The notes under the pieces: model-generated
What the model was told of the DNA's origin: nothing
What the model saw: only the letters and a program-made list of their open reading frames with translations
The model's database searches: none
Translations under genes and position numbers: made by a program
Shown here: positions 42,062 through 50,637 of the stretch, one piece after another
Numbering within the stretch: the stretch's first letter is position 1
How the letters are laid out: the number at the start of each line of letters is the position of its first letter
NCBI GenBank assembly: GCA_965657215.1
Contig: CBFHNR010000013.1
Coordinates: forward strand, 3,268 to 67,267
Direction: 5' to 3'
DNA: 64,000 nt
Source: JAHEJA01 sp965657215
Lineage (GTDB): Bacteria > Pseudomonadota > Alphaproteobacteria > Rhodobacterales > Rhodobacteraceae

Positions 42062-44029
42062 TTGGGACTTTCGTCTGAAAGCCAAACCAGATTTGCGTCT
42101 GTGCCAGCTTTGCTGCGCCGTAACGCATCCGAGTTTGGCCATAAACCAGCCTATCGTGAAAAAGAGTTTGGAATTTGGCAGAGTTGGACATGGGCTGCTG
42201 CTGCTGAGGAAATTGAATCACTGGCTCTGGGTCTGCTCGAATTAGGCGTGAACCGTGGGGATTTTGTAGCAATTATTGGACGCAACCGTCCTCAGCTCTA
42301 TTGGTCCATGGTCGCAACCCAGATGTGTGGGGCGATCCCTGTTCCGCTCTATCAAGACGCGGTTGCCGAAGAAATGGCCTATGTCCTTGATCATTGTGGT
42401 GCACGATTTGTTATTGCGGCGGACCAAGAACAGGTTGATAAAGTTTTAGAAATCCAAGACCAGCTCCCTAATTTTGAGCAGATGATTTACTTGGATACAC
42501 GAGGTTTGCGCAAATACGATCACACGCGCCTCCACGAGTACAAGGCTTTGCAAGCCCGCGGTCGTGATGCGGCATCTGATATCACATCAGAGCTCTCAAA
42601 ACGCGAAGCTGAGCTAAGTTATGATCATACCTGTGTGATGCTCTATACCTCGGGAACGACGGGCAAGCCCAAGGGTGTTGTTCTCTCAAATCGCAACATC
42701 ATTGAAACGGCAAAAGCGTCGTCAGAGTTTGACGCCCTCGCTGCGGGTGAAGAAGTCTTGGCTTATCTTCCGATGGCTTGGGTAGGCGATTTTATCTTTT
42801 CCATTGGTCAGGCCTATTGGACGGGCTTCTGTGTGAATTGCCCAGAAAGCCAAGATACCATGGCCACGGACCTTCGCGAAATTGGGCCGACGTATTATTT
42901 TGCCCCTCCGCGGGTTTTTGAAACTCAGCTAACCAATGTAATGATCCGCATGGAAGATGCAGGTCGTTTGAAAAAGCGGCTCTTTGATTACTTTATGGCG
43001 CACGCCCGTGATGTGGGTGGCGCGATATTAGATGGGAAACCTGTTGGCGCCTTGGCACGTCTAAAATATGCGTTGGGTGAATTGATCATCTATGGTCCGC
43101 TCAAGAATACCTTGGGATTTTCTCGGGTGCGCGTTGGCTACACCGCTGGCGAGGCGATTGGTCCAGAGATTTTCGAATTCTATCGCTCGTTGGGGATCAA
43201 CCTCAAACAGCTTTATGGTCAAACAGAGGCCTCGGTGTTTATCACCCAACAACCTGATGGCGAAGTGCGTGGGGACACCGTTGGCGTTCCTAGCCCCGGT
43301 GTTGAGGTGCGTATTGGCGACAATGGCGAAGTTTATTATCGTGGGGCGGGAACCTTTGTCGAATACTACAAAAATCCAGAAAGCACCGCGGATACCAAAG
43401 ATCCCGAAGGCTGGGTTGCTACAGGGGATGCGGGGTTCTTTGAACCTGATACAGGCCACTTGCGGATCATTGATCGTGCAAAGGATGTCAGCAAACTGTC
43501 GACTGGTGGTATGTTCGCGCCCAAATACGTTGAAAACAAGCTCAAATTCTATCCCAATATCCTCGAAGCGGTGGTGTTCGGTGCGGGTCGCGACACCTGT
43601 GTGGCCTTTATCAATATCGATATGTCTGCTGTCGGAAATTGGGCGGAACGCAACAACATTGCCTATTCGTCCTATCAAGAATTGGCAGGACACCCCAAAG
43701 TTTTGGCCGCTATTCAGTCTCATGTCGAAGAGGTGAATGCCTCCGTTGCGCTGGACCCAATGTTATCAGGGTGCCAAGTGCATCGCTTTCTTGTGTTGCA
43801 CAAAGAATTGGATGCCGATGATGGTGAATTGACGCGCACACGCAAAGTGCGCCGCAAGATCATCGGCGAGAAATTCGAAGATTTGGTGAATGCGCTTTAT
43901 GACGGATCGCCTGAAATCTACACTGAGACCGAAGTGACCTATGAAGACGGGCGCAAAGGCAAGATTTCAGCAACGTTGAAACTGAAGGACGCAAAAGTCT
44001 TTGCCGGCCAAGCTGTCGCGGCAGAATAG
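42062..44029 (+). CDS. Long-chain-acyl-CoA-synthetase-like AMP-dependent ligase
   Basis: About 655 residues of the ANL superfamily. P-loop YTSGTTGKPKG (195-205), YGQTEAS (A5-type), GWVATGDAG (A7) and a hinge-like DRAKDVSKLSTGG. It resembles the AMP-binding proteins found with Liv transporters, which activate aliphatic or aromatic carboxylates as CoA esters. TTG 42062 is chosen because GGAGG lies seven bases before it; ATG 42047 is in frame but has the GGAGG inside its coding sequence. First gene of the plus-strand operon (ligase-livG-livH-livM-SBP-livF-ligase). Confidence 0.85.
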   Translation: MGLSSESQTRFASVPALLRRNASEFGHKPAYREKEFGIWQSWTWAAAAEEIESLALGLLELGVNRGDFVAIIGRNRPQLYWSMVATQMCGAIPVPLYQDAVAEEMAYVLDHCGARFVIAADQEQVDKVLEIQDQLPNFEQMIYLDTRGLRKYDHTRLHEYKALQARGRDAASDITSELSKREAELSYDHTCVMLYTSGTTGKPKGVVLSNRNIIETAKASSEFDALAAGEEVLAYLPMAWVGDFIFSIGQAYWTGFCVNCPESQDTMATDLREIGPTYYFAPPRVFETQLTNVMIRMEDAGRLKKRLFDYFMAHARDVGGAILDGKPVGALARLKYALGELIIYGPLKNTLGFSRVRVGYTAGEAIGPEIFEFYRSLGINLKQLYGQTEASVFITQQPDGEVRGDTVGVPSPGVEVRIGDNGEVYYRGAGTFVEYYKNPESTADTKDPEGWVATGDAGFFEPDTGHLRIIDRAKDVSKLSTGGMFAPKYVENKLKFYPNILEAVVFGAGRDTCVAFINIDMSAVGNWAERNNIAYSSYQELAGHPKVLAAIQSHVEEVNASVALDPMLSGCQVHRFLVLHKELDADDGELTRTRKVRRKIIGEKFEDLVNALYDGSPEIYTETEVTYEDGRKGKISATLKLKDAKVFAGQAVAAE

Positions 44030-44040
44030 GGGATCGTGAA

Positions 44041-44859
44041 ATGTTAGATCAGACCGAAGGATATACCACTGCCGATGGTCGCCAGATTGGGGCGACGGTT
44101 ATGGATATGCGCAATATCACGTTACGCTTTGGCGGCGTTGAGGCGATCAAAGACATCAGCTTTGACATCAAAGAAGGTGAAATTCGCGCCATTATCGGCC
44201 CGAACGGGGCTGGCAAGTCGTCAATGCTGAATGTGATTTCGGGTTTTTATGTCCCCCAACAAGGCGAAGTGTGGTTCCGTGGTGCAAAACGCAAACCCAT
44301 GAAACCCTATGAGGTTGCGCGCCAAGGGATCGCGCGGACCTTCCAAAACATTGCTCTGTTTGAGGGCATGTCGGTTTTGGATAACGTGATGACGGGGCGT
44401 TTGACCCAGATGAAATCCAGCCTCTTGTCGCAAGCGATTTGGAAAGGCAAAGCTGAAAAAGAAGAAACCGAAAACCGCGAAATTTGTGAACGTGTTATCG
44501 ATTTCTTGGAAATTCAAAGCATCCGTAAAACGCCAGTCTCTCGGCTTCCTTATGGATTGAAGAAGCGTGTGGAGTTAGCGCGCGCATTGGCCTCTGAACC
44601 AAAGCTATTGCTCTTGGATGAGCCAATGGCTGGCATGAATGTCGAAGAAAAAGAAGACATGAGCCGCTTTATCCTCTCCGTGAACGATGAGTTTGGGACA
44701 ACGATTGCTTTGATCGAGCACGACATGGGCGTGGTTATGGATCTATCTGATCGCGTTGTTGTGATGGATTACGGCAAAAAGATTGGCGATGGCACCCCAG
44801 ACGAGGTCCGCAATAATCAAGAAGTCATTGATGCATATTTGGGGGTGAGCAATGAATAA
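44041..44859 (+). CDS. Liv-type ABC transporter ATP-binding protein (LivG-like)
   Basis: 272-residue ATPase of the branched-chain amino acid (HAAT) family. Walker A GPNGAGKSS (53-61), Q loop RTFQNIALF, Walker B LLLLDEPMAGM and the HAAT-typical end VIDAYLG. The signature motif is degenerate (RLPYGLKKRVELARAL). It lies 11 bp after the ligase gene and 41 bp before livH. With LivF it drives import through LivHM. The substrate is not necessarily an amino acid, given the flanking CoA ligases. Confidence 0.92.
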   Translation: MLDQTEGYTTADGRQIGATVMDMRNITLRFGGVEAIKDISFDIKEGEIRAIIGPNGAGKSSMLNVISGFYVPQQGEVWFRGAKRKPMKPYEVARQGIARTFQNIALFEGMSVLDNVMTGRLTQMKSSLLSQAIWKGKAEKEETENREICERVIDFLEIQSIRKTPVSRLPYGLKKRVELARALASEPKLLLLDEPMAGMNVEEKEDMSRFILSVNDEFGTTIALIEHDMGVVMDLSDRVVVMDYGKKIGDGTPDEVRNNQEVIDAYLGVSNE

Positions 44860-44900
44860 TCTCTCGGTCCCATCCCTTATGAAAACAGGAGGCGCCTGCA

Positions 44901-45887
44901 ATGCCTGAACAACTCGTATTTGCGATGGAAGTCTTTCTAAATGGGTTGATGGCGGGTGTTCTTTATGCCCTCGTCGCCCTTGGGTTTGTCCTGATTTACA
45001 AAGCATCGGGCATTTTCAACTATGCTCAGGGTGTGATGGCGCTCTTTGCGGCGATGACCTTGGTTGGTATCATGGAAGGGCAGGTTCCCTTTAGCCATTT
45101 GATCAATGCAACATTTGGCACTGAGGTGCATCATTTTGGATGGCACCTACCCGCAGTGTTTGGGATTTTGTTGACCATGGTTATCATGGTCGGATTGGCG
45201 ATCATCGTTCAAAAAGTCATCTTTAAGCATTTGGTCGGACAAGAACCCATCATTCTCTTCATGGCGACCATTGGCTTGGCCTACTTTATGGAAGGCCTCG
45301 GTGACATCATGTGGGGCGCTGATATCAAAAAGCTTGATGTTGGTCTGCCGCAAGGGATCAACCTTTGGATTGATGAAACGACTTATGGGATTTTTGACTA
45401 TGGGTTCTTTATCGATAACCTAGATATCGTGGCGACGATAATTGCGATCATCCTTGTTGCTGTCTTGGTGGCCTTTTCACAATACACGAAACAGGGACGC
45501 GCGATGCGCGCCGTTGCGGACGATCATCAGGCGGCTTTGTCTGTTGGTGTGTCGTTGAACTTTATCTGGATCATGGTGTGGTCTGTTGCAGGCTTTGTTG
45601 CCTTGGTTGCCGGAATTGTCTGGGGCACCAAATCGGGCGTTCAATTTTCCCTCTCTCTCATCGCGCTCAAGGCCTTGCCGGTTCTCATGCTTGGTGGGTT
45701 TACCTCGATCCCAGGCGCCATCGTTGGCGGATTGATCATTGGCGTCGGTGAAAAATTGTTTGAATTCGCCATTGGCCCATTAATCGGAGGCGCAACCGAA
45801 AACTGGTTCGCTTATGTCCTTGCTCTTATTTTCCTCGTTTTCCGTCCTCAAGGGCTGTTTGGCGAGAAGATCATTGAGAGGGTTTAA
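44901..45887 (+). CDS. Liv-type ABC transporter permease (LivH-like)
   Basis: 328-residue inner-membrane permease with about eight helices. N-terminal LNGLMAGVLYALVALGFVLI and the family block GRAMRAVADDHQAALSVGV are typical. Start ATG 44901 after AGGAGG. It pairs with the LivM-like permease downstream. A short 18-codon frame ends in TAATG at the livM start. Confidence 0.92.
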   Translation: MPEQLVFAMEVFLNGLMAGVLYALVALGFVLIYKASGIFNYAQGVMALFAAMTLVGIMEGQVPFSHLINATFGTEVHHFGWHLPAVFGILLTMVIMVGLAIIVQKVIFKHLVGQEPIILFMATIGLAYFMEGLGDIMWGADIKKLDVGLPQGINLWIDETTYGIFDYGFFIDNLDIVATIIAIILVAVLVAFSQYTKQGRAMRAVADDHQAALSVGVSLNFIWIMVWSVAGFVALVAGIVWGTKSGVQFSLSLIALKALPVLMLGGFTSIPGAIVGGLIIGVGEKLFEFAIGPLIGGATENWFAYVLALIFLVFRPQGLFGEKIIERV

Positions 45888-45889
45888 GG

Positions 45890-45946
45890 ATGCAGATGAC
45901 CTTTACTCAAAATACCGAAACACACATGTTTGGAGTATCTAACTAA
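45890..45946 (+). CDS. Possible 18-codon leader ORF coupled to livM
   Basis: ATG 45890 opens MQMTFTQNTETHMFGVSN and stops at 45944-45946, sharing one base with the livM ATG (TAATG). It lacks a well-spaced ribosome binding site, so translation is uncertain. If translated, it would couple livM to ribosomes leaving livH. It may be chance. Confidence 0.2.
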   Translation: MQMTFTQNTETHMFGVSN

Positions 45947-47022
45947 TGTTTTACCGTGAAGCAGGGGATTTCAAGACATCCTACGTTGAAGATAGCCAAA
46001 CCTTTCCCATCAAATTTGATCGGTATCGCTATTACTTTGTGCTGTTCATAGCCTTCGCCCTTATTCCGTTCCTGATCAATTCATATTGGGTCAAGGCGAT
46101 CTTCCTTCCCTTTTTGATCTATTCAATCGCGGCGATTGGGTTGAACATCTTGGTTGGATATTGCGGACAAGTCTCGCTTGGAACGGGTGGGTTTATGGCG
46201 GTGGGCGCCTATGCGGTTTACAAGCTGATGACTGCCTTCCCTGAAGTGAGCATTTTGTTCCACGTTCTTATCGCAGGGGCTATTACCTCGGTTGTCGGTG
46301 TGCTGTTCGGCTTGCCCTCTCTGAGGATCAAGGGGTTCTACCTCGCTGTTGCCACCTTGGCCGCGCAATTCTTTCTCGTGTGGTTGTTCAACCGTGTTCC
46401 ATGGTTTTACAACTATTCCGCGTCAGGTCAGATTAGTTCGCCAGAGCGGACTGTGTTTGGGATTGCGGTGACCGGTCCAAATACAGAGTCATGGGCGACC
46501 TATATGTTCTGTCTCGTGTTGCTCACGTTCTGCGCAATCATTGCGCGCAATCTGACACGGGGGGCCGTGGGGCGGAAATGGATGGCGATCCGTGATATGG
46601 ACATTGCCGCCGAAATTATCGGTGTGAATCCACTGAGTGCGAAAATGAGCGCCTTTGCTGTTAGCTCGTTTTTTATCGGAATTTCAGGCGCGCTATTCTT
46701 TGCCGTGTACCTTGGTGCAGTGGAAGTTGGCGAAGTCTTTGGGATCAACAAATCGTTCCTCGTGCTGTTTATGATTATCATCGGCGGGCTTGGATCGATC
46801 TTTGGAAGCTTTGCAGGAGCAGCGTTCCTTGTTTTGCTTCCTGTGTTTCTCAAGAACGTATTGGTTGGCGGCCTTGGATGGCCGACTGATTTGGCGGCGC
46901 ATTTGGAATTCATGATTGTCGGTGGCCTCATTGTCGTCTTCTTGATTGCAGAACCACATGGGCTTGCCCAACTTTGGCGCGTTGCCAAAGAAAAATTACG
47001 CTTATGGCCGTTCCCTCATTAA
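45946..47022 (+). CDS. Liv-type ABC transporter permease (LivM-like)
   Basis: 358-residue inner-membrane permease, about ten helices. Family landmarks are LNILVGYCGQVSLGTGGFMAVGAY in pieces (residues about 65-90), GVLFGLPSLRIKGFYLAVATLA and RDMDIAAEIIGVNP. Start ATG 45946 after GGAGTATC. Acts with the LivH-like protein. 73 bp separate it from the binding-protein gene. Confidence 0.92.
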   Translation: MFYREAGDFKTSYVEDSQTFPIKFDRYRYYFVLFIAFALIPFLINSYWVKAIFLPFLIYSIAAIGLNILVGYCGQVSLGTGGFMAVGAYAVYKLMTAFPEVSILFHVLIAGAITSVVGVLFGLPSLRIKGFYLAVATLAAQFFLVWLFNRVPWFYNYSASGQISSPERTVFGIAVTGPNTESWATYMFCLVLLTFCAIIARNLTRGAVGRKWMAIRDMDIAAEIIGVNPLSAKMSAFAVSSFFIGISGALFFAVYLGAVEVGEVFGINKSFLVLFMIIIGGLGSIFGSFAGAAFLVLLPVFLKNVLVGGLGWPTDLAAHLEFMIVGGLIVVFLIAEPHGLAQLWRVAKEKLRLWPFPH

Positions 47023-47095
47023 GAGGCCATTGCGATTGATCGGGGAACAACCTCGGCACAGAAACCATCGGATCATTAACGGGAGGACCAAACCG

Positions 47096-48379
47096 ATGAA
47101 AAAAACACTAATAACTGCAGCAGTCGCCTCAGTCATGGCGGCAGCCCCTGCACTGGCTGATTTGACGTTTACGGCACTCAGCTATCGCACTGGACCCTAC
47201 GCGGCGAATGGTATTCCGTTTGCGGATGGGTATCAGGATTATTTCACGCTCTTGAATGAACGTGATGGCGGCATCGGTGGTGCTGCGATTAACCTTTTGG
47301 AATGTGAAACAGGATACAACACTGAAAAAGGTGTTGAATGCTACGAAGCCACCAAAGGCGAGGGCGCTCTTGTCTATCAACCTTTGTCCACAGGGATCAC
47401 ATATCAGCTGATCCCCAAAGCGACGGCTGATGGCATTCCTGTTCACTCAATGGGTTATGGCCGGACATCTGCAAAGAACGGTCAAGTATTCCGCAATATC
47501 TTTAACTATCCTGCCAACTATTGGGATGGTGCGTCAGTTGCGGTCAACCACTTGCTTGACGTGAATGGTGGTAGCCTTGAGGGTAAAAAGATCGCCCTTG
47601 TGTATCACAACTCTGCCTATGGCAAAGAGCCAATCCGGACGTTGGAAGAAGCAGCAAAGAAGCATGGCTTTGAGCTAAGCTTGTTGCCAGTGGATCACCC
47701 AGGCCAAGAGCAGAAATCTCAGTGGTTGCAAATTCGCCGTGAAAAACCCGATCATGTTCTGATGTGGGGTTGGGGCGTTATGAACCAAGTCGCGATCCAA
47801 GAAGCTGTGAACATCCGTTTCCCAATGGAAAACTTCATTGGTATTTGGTGGTCAGGGTCTGAGAACGATGTTTTGCCAGCTGGCGAAAAGGCGCATGGCT
47901 ACAAAGCTTTGACGTTCCACAACGTTGGTGATGACTTCCCAGTCTTTGACGATATTCAGAAATATGTTGTCGATAGCGGCAAAGCGGCCGGTGCTGGTGA
48001 TCAAATTGGAACCGCGCTTTATAACCGTGGTCTATACGCTGCGATGCTTGCAGCAGAAGCTGCTAAAACAGCGCAAGGTATCCATGGGGTCGCCGATATT
48101 TCAGCAGCGCAAATGCGCGACGGAATGGAAGCGCTTGTGATCAATGAAGAAAAAATGGCGGCTCTTGGGCTTCCTGGATTTGGTCCTAGCTTCAATGTGA
48201 GCTGTGAAAACCACGGTGGCGACGGCATGGTTGCGGTGTCTCAGTGGGATGCGAACAACAAGTCTTGGAGCTTGATTACTGAGTTCACGCAGTCAGATCA
48301 AAGCATCTTGAACCCGTTGATCGAAGCGGACGCTTCAGCATTCGCGGCTGAGAACAACATCACACCAGGATGTAACTAA
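47096..48379 (+). CDS. Liv-type ABC transporter substrate-binding protein
   Basis: 427-residue periplasmic binding protein with a signal peptide (1-21, cut after ALA before DLTF) and a type I fold. The sequence (TALSYRTGPYAANGIPFADGY in pieces, YQPLSTGITYQLI) matches the class found with CoA-ligase-linked HAAT transporters and not LivJ/K proper, so an aromatic or short organic acid is a fair guess. Start ATG 47096 with GGGAGGA. A stem-loop follows the stop, which would favour high expression of this gene over livF. Confidence 0.9.
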   Translation: MKKTLITAAVASVMAAAPALADLTFTALSYRTGPYAANGIPFADGYQDYFTLLNERDGGIGGAAINLLECETGYNTEKGVECYEATKGEGALVYQPLSTGITYQLIPKATADGIPVHSMGYGRTSAKNGQVFRNIFNYPANYWDGASVAVNHLLDVNGGSLEGKKIALVYHNSAYGKEPIRTLEEAAKKHGFELSLLPVDHPGQEQKSQWLQIRREKPDHVLMWGWGVMNQVAIQEAVNIRFPMENFIGIWWSGSENDVLPAGEKAHGYKALTFHNVGDDFPVFDDIQKYVVDSGKAAGAGDQIGTALYNRGLYAAMLAAEAAKTAQGIHGVADISAAQMRDGMEALVINEEKMAALGLPGFGPSFNVSCENHGGDGMVAVSQWDANNKSWSLITEFTQSDQSILNPLIEADASAFAAENNITPGCN

Positions 48380-48387
48380 GCGAAATG

Positions 48388-48413
48388 GACCGCCTCCTGT
48401 TGAGGGGGCGGTC
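48388..48413 (+). terminator. Intra-operon stem-loop between binding-protein gene and livF
   Basis: Stem GACCGCCTCC (48388-48397) / GGGGGCGGTC (48404-48413), ten pairs including one G-U, followed by ACCTTGTTTTG. A partial terminator or 3'-end stabiliser that would keep the periplasmic protein in excess of the ATPase encoded downstream. Confidence 0.55.
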
Positions 48414-48439
48414 ACCTTGTTTTGAACGAAATTAGAAAG

Positions 48440-49273
48440 ATGGCGGCGATGTTAGATACGGCTCAGGACCAAGACACTCTGTTGGAAGTGAACAATATCG
48501 AAGTGATCTATAACCACGTGATACTGGTTCTAAAAGGGGTCTCTCTGAAGGTGCCGAAAGGTGGTATTACCGCTTTGTTGGGGGGGAATGGAGCCGGCAA
48601 AACGACAACGTTAAAAGCCGTTTCCAATTTGCTCCATTCTGAACGGGGTGAAGTGACCAAGGGCCAGATCATCTATCGCGGCGATCAAGTGGCACATTCA
48701 GATCCCGCGGATATGGTCAAACGCGGTGTGATCCAAGTGATGGAAGGTCGCCACTGTTTTGAACACCTCACTGTTGAGGAAAACTTATTGACGGGTGCCT
48801 ATACGCGAACCGATGGCAAAGCAGCGATCCAAGCCGATTTGGAAATGGTGTATGACTATTTTCCACGATTAAAAGAACGCCGCCGTAGCCAAGCCGGCTA
48901 TACATCTGGTGGTGAACAACAAATGTGCGCCATTGGGCGAGCTTTGATGAGCCGGCCCGAGACGATTTTGCTTGATGAGCCTTCGATGGGTCTTGCCCCT
49001 CAGTTGGTAGAGCAAATTTTTCAAATTGTGAAATCTGTAAATGAGAACGAAGGCGTGACCTTTTTGTTGGCTGAGCAGAACACCAATGTTGCGCTTAAAT
49101 ATGCGCACTATGGCTATATTCTAGAATCTGGCCGTGTCGTTATGGATGGACTTGCAGCGGACTTGCGAGAAAACCCAGACGTGAAAGAATTTTATTTGGG
49201 CATGTCTGATGAAGGACGAAAGTCATTTCGCGATGTGCGCTCCTATCGCCGTCGCAAGCGTTGGTTGAGCTGA
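48440..49273 (+). CDS. Liv-type ABC transporter ATP-binding protein (LivF-like)
   Basis: About 277 residues. Walker A GGNGAGKTT, signature YTSGGEQQMCAIGRAL, Walker B ILLDEPSMGLAPQLVEQIF and H-loop equivalent AEQN, all LivF-like. ATG 48440 is used; ATG 48449 or TTG 48422 are possible and none has a strong ribosome binding site. The C-terminus carries an unusual basic tail (SYRRRKRWLS). Confidence 0.9.
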   Translation: MAAMLDTAQDQDTLLEVNNIEVIYNHVILVLKGVSLKVPKGGITALLGGNGAGKTTTLKAVSNLLHSERGEVTKGQIIYRGDQVAHSDPADMVKRGVIQVMEGRHCFEHLTVEENLLTGAYTRTDGKAAIQADLEMVYDYFPRLKERRRSQAGYTSGGEQQMCAIGRALMSRPETILLDEPSMGLAPQLVEQIFQIVKSVNENEGVTFLLAEQNTNVALKYAHYGYILESGRVVMDGLAADLRENPDVKEFYLGMSDEGRKSFRDVRSYRRRKRWLS

Positions 49274-49282
49274 CCTTATTGT

Positions 49283-49330
49283 GTCCTGCTGTGCAGGACG
49301 CTGGTTATCTCGTGGTCACATTGTGACCAC
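49283..49330. promoter_or_regulatory. Two perfect inverted repeats between livF and the PaaK-like gene
   Basis: First: GTCCTG (49283-49288) / CAGGAC (49294-49299). Second: GTGGTCAC (49312-49319) / GTGACCAC (49323-49330) with a 3-bp centre. No T tract follows. The second resembles a TGGTC...GACCA operator of GntR-type regulators; alternatively both are RNA hairpins that adjust expression of the last gene. Confidence 0.45.
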
Positions 49331-49365
49331 TCGGATTGGGATTTCGCCGACATGGAAAGGCACCA

Positions 49366-50586
49366 ATGATGACATATTTTGATGCATTAGAAACACGCAA
49401 CGATGATCAACGTGCCGCTGACTTGGCTAAAGAGTTGCCAGAACAACTCGCGCGGGCAAAGGTGCTCGCTGGATACAGCAATAGTTTAAGAGACGTGGAG
49501 CCTGCTGACATAACGTCTGTCGATGCGCTTGCGACCCTTCCTGTTTTGCGTAAATCTGACTTGGTCGATCGTCAAAATAAAGGAAACATCTTGGGTGGAT
49601 TTTCCACCTTAAATGTGTCCGAATTTTCGCATATTTTTCAATCACCTGGGCCGATATACGAGCCGGGTGGAACGAGCCATGATTGGTGGCGCATTGGTCG
49701 TTTCTTGCATGCTGTTGGGGTCGGCTCAAACGACATCGTTCAAAACTGTTTTGGATATCATCTGACTCCTGCGGGCATGATCTTTGAAAACGGCGCGCGT
49801 GCTGTTGGGGCATCCGTCATTCCTGCGGGCGTTGGTCAAACTGAATTACAGGTACGAGCGGCCGCCGACATTGGGGCGACGGCTTATGCAGGAACGCCCG
49901 ACTACCTTAAAATCATTCTGGATAAAGCAGAGGACATGGGGGAAACCCTATCCATAACCAAGGCCGCTGTTGGAGGAGGGGCTTTGTTTCCATCTCTGAG
50001 GCAAGAATATCAGGATCGCGGTATCAAGTGTCTACAAAACTACGCAACGGCTGACCTTGGAAATATCGCCCATGAAAGTGACGCTATGGAAGGAATGATC
50101 GTTGATGAAGGTGTGATTGTTGAGATTGTCACTCCTGGCTCAAATGTTCCTGTTCCACATGGTGAGGTGGGTGAAGTTGTGGTCACGACGCTTAACCCTG
50201 ACTATCCTCTGATCCGATTTGCGACGGGAGACCTGAGCGCGATCATGGCGGGCTCCTCTCCTTGTGGGCGCACCAATATGCGGATTAAGGGCTGGATGGG
50301 CCGCGCTGATCAAACTACCAAGATCAAAGGAATGTTTGTGCGCCCTGAGCAGGTGGCAACCTTGGTCGCTCAGCATTCAGACATTCTCAAAGCACGCGTT
50401 ATTGCAAAACGCGATGGTGAGATGGATGTCATGACTGTTCAACTTGAAACAGAGGCGACGGATCAGGCTCGTTTTGAGGCGGCTGTCGTTGATGCTCTTA
50501 AGCTCAAGGGGCGCGTTGAATTGCATCCCATTGGGTCATTACCAAAGGATGGTCTCGTGATCGAAGATCAAAGGAAATATGACTAA
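49366..50586 (+). CDS. PaaK-like adenylate-forming enzyme (phenylacetate-CoA ligase family)
   Basis: 407 residues, slightly shorter than PaaK (about 430). It follows PaaK order: N-terminal YFDALETRNDDQRAADLA, SPGPIYEPGG, YHLTPAGMIFENGARAVG, GTPDYLKIILDKAED, and GRADQTTKIKGMFVRPEQV toward the C-terminus. It should adenylate an aromatic or related acid and may make its CoA ester. Start ATG 49366 with AAGG; ATG 49369 is possible. Last gene of the operon, ending against a dispersed element. Confidence 0.82.
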   Translation: MMTYFDALETRNDDQRAADLAKELPEQLARAKVLAGYSNSLRDVEPADITSVDALATLPVLRKSDLVDRQNKGNILGGFSTLNVSEFSHIFQSPGPIYEPGGTSHDWWRIGRFLHAVGVGSNDIVQNCFGYHLTPAGMIFENGARAVGASVIPAGVGQTELQVRAAADIGATAYAGTPDYLKIILDKAEDMGETLSITKAAVGGGALFPSLRQEYQDRGIKCLQNYATADLGNIAHESDAMEGMIVDEGVIVEIVTPGSNVPVPHGEVGEVVVTTLNPDYPLIRFATGDLSAIMAGSSPCGRTNMRIKGWMGRADQTTKIKGMFVRPEQVATLVAQHSDILKARVIAKRDGEMDVMTVQLETEATDQARFEAAVVDALKLKGRVELHPIGSLPKDGLVIEDQRKYD

Positions 50587-50587
50587 T

Positions 50588-50633
50588 CTTCAGCTTTGCG
50601 CAAATACTCTGGGGGTTTGGGGGCAAAGCCCCC
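50588..50633 (-). repeat. Dispersed intergenic element, copy 3, with terminator hairpin
   Basis: On the minus strand, just after the oxidase stop, GGGGGCTTTGCCCCC forms a hairpin, then AACCCCCAGAGTATTTGCG and CAAAGCTGAAG follow, the same GAGTATTT-AAA-TGAAG layout as copies 1 and 4. Lies between convergent genes. Confidence 0.65.
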
Positions 50634-50637
50634 ATGA

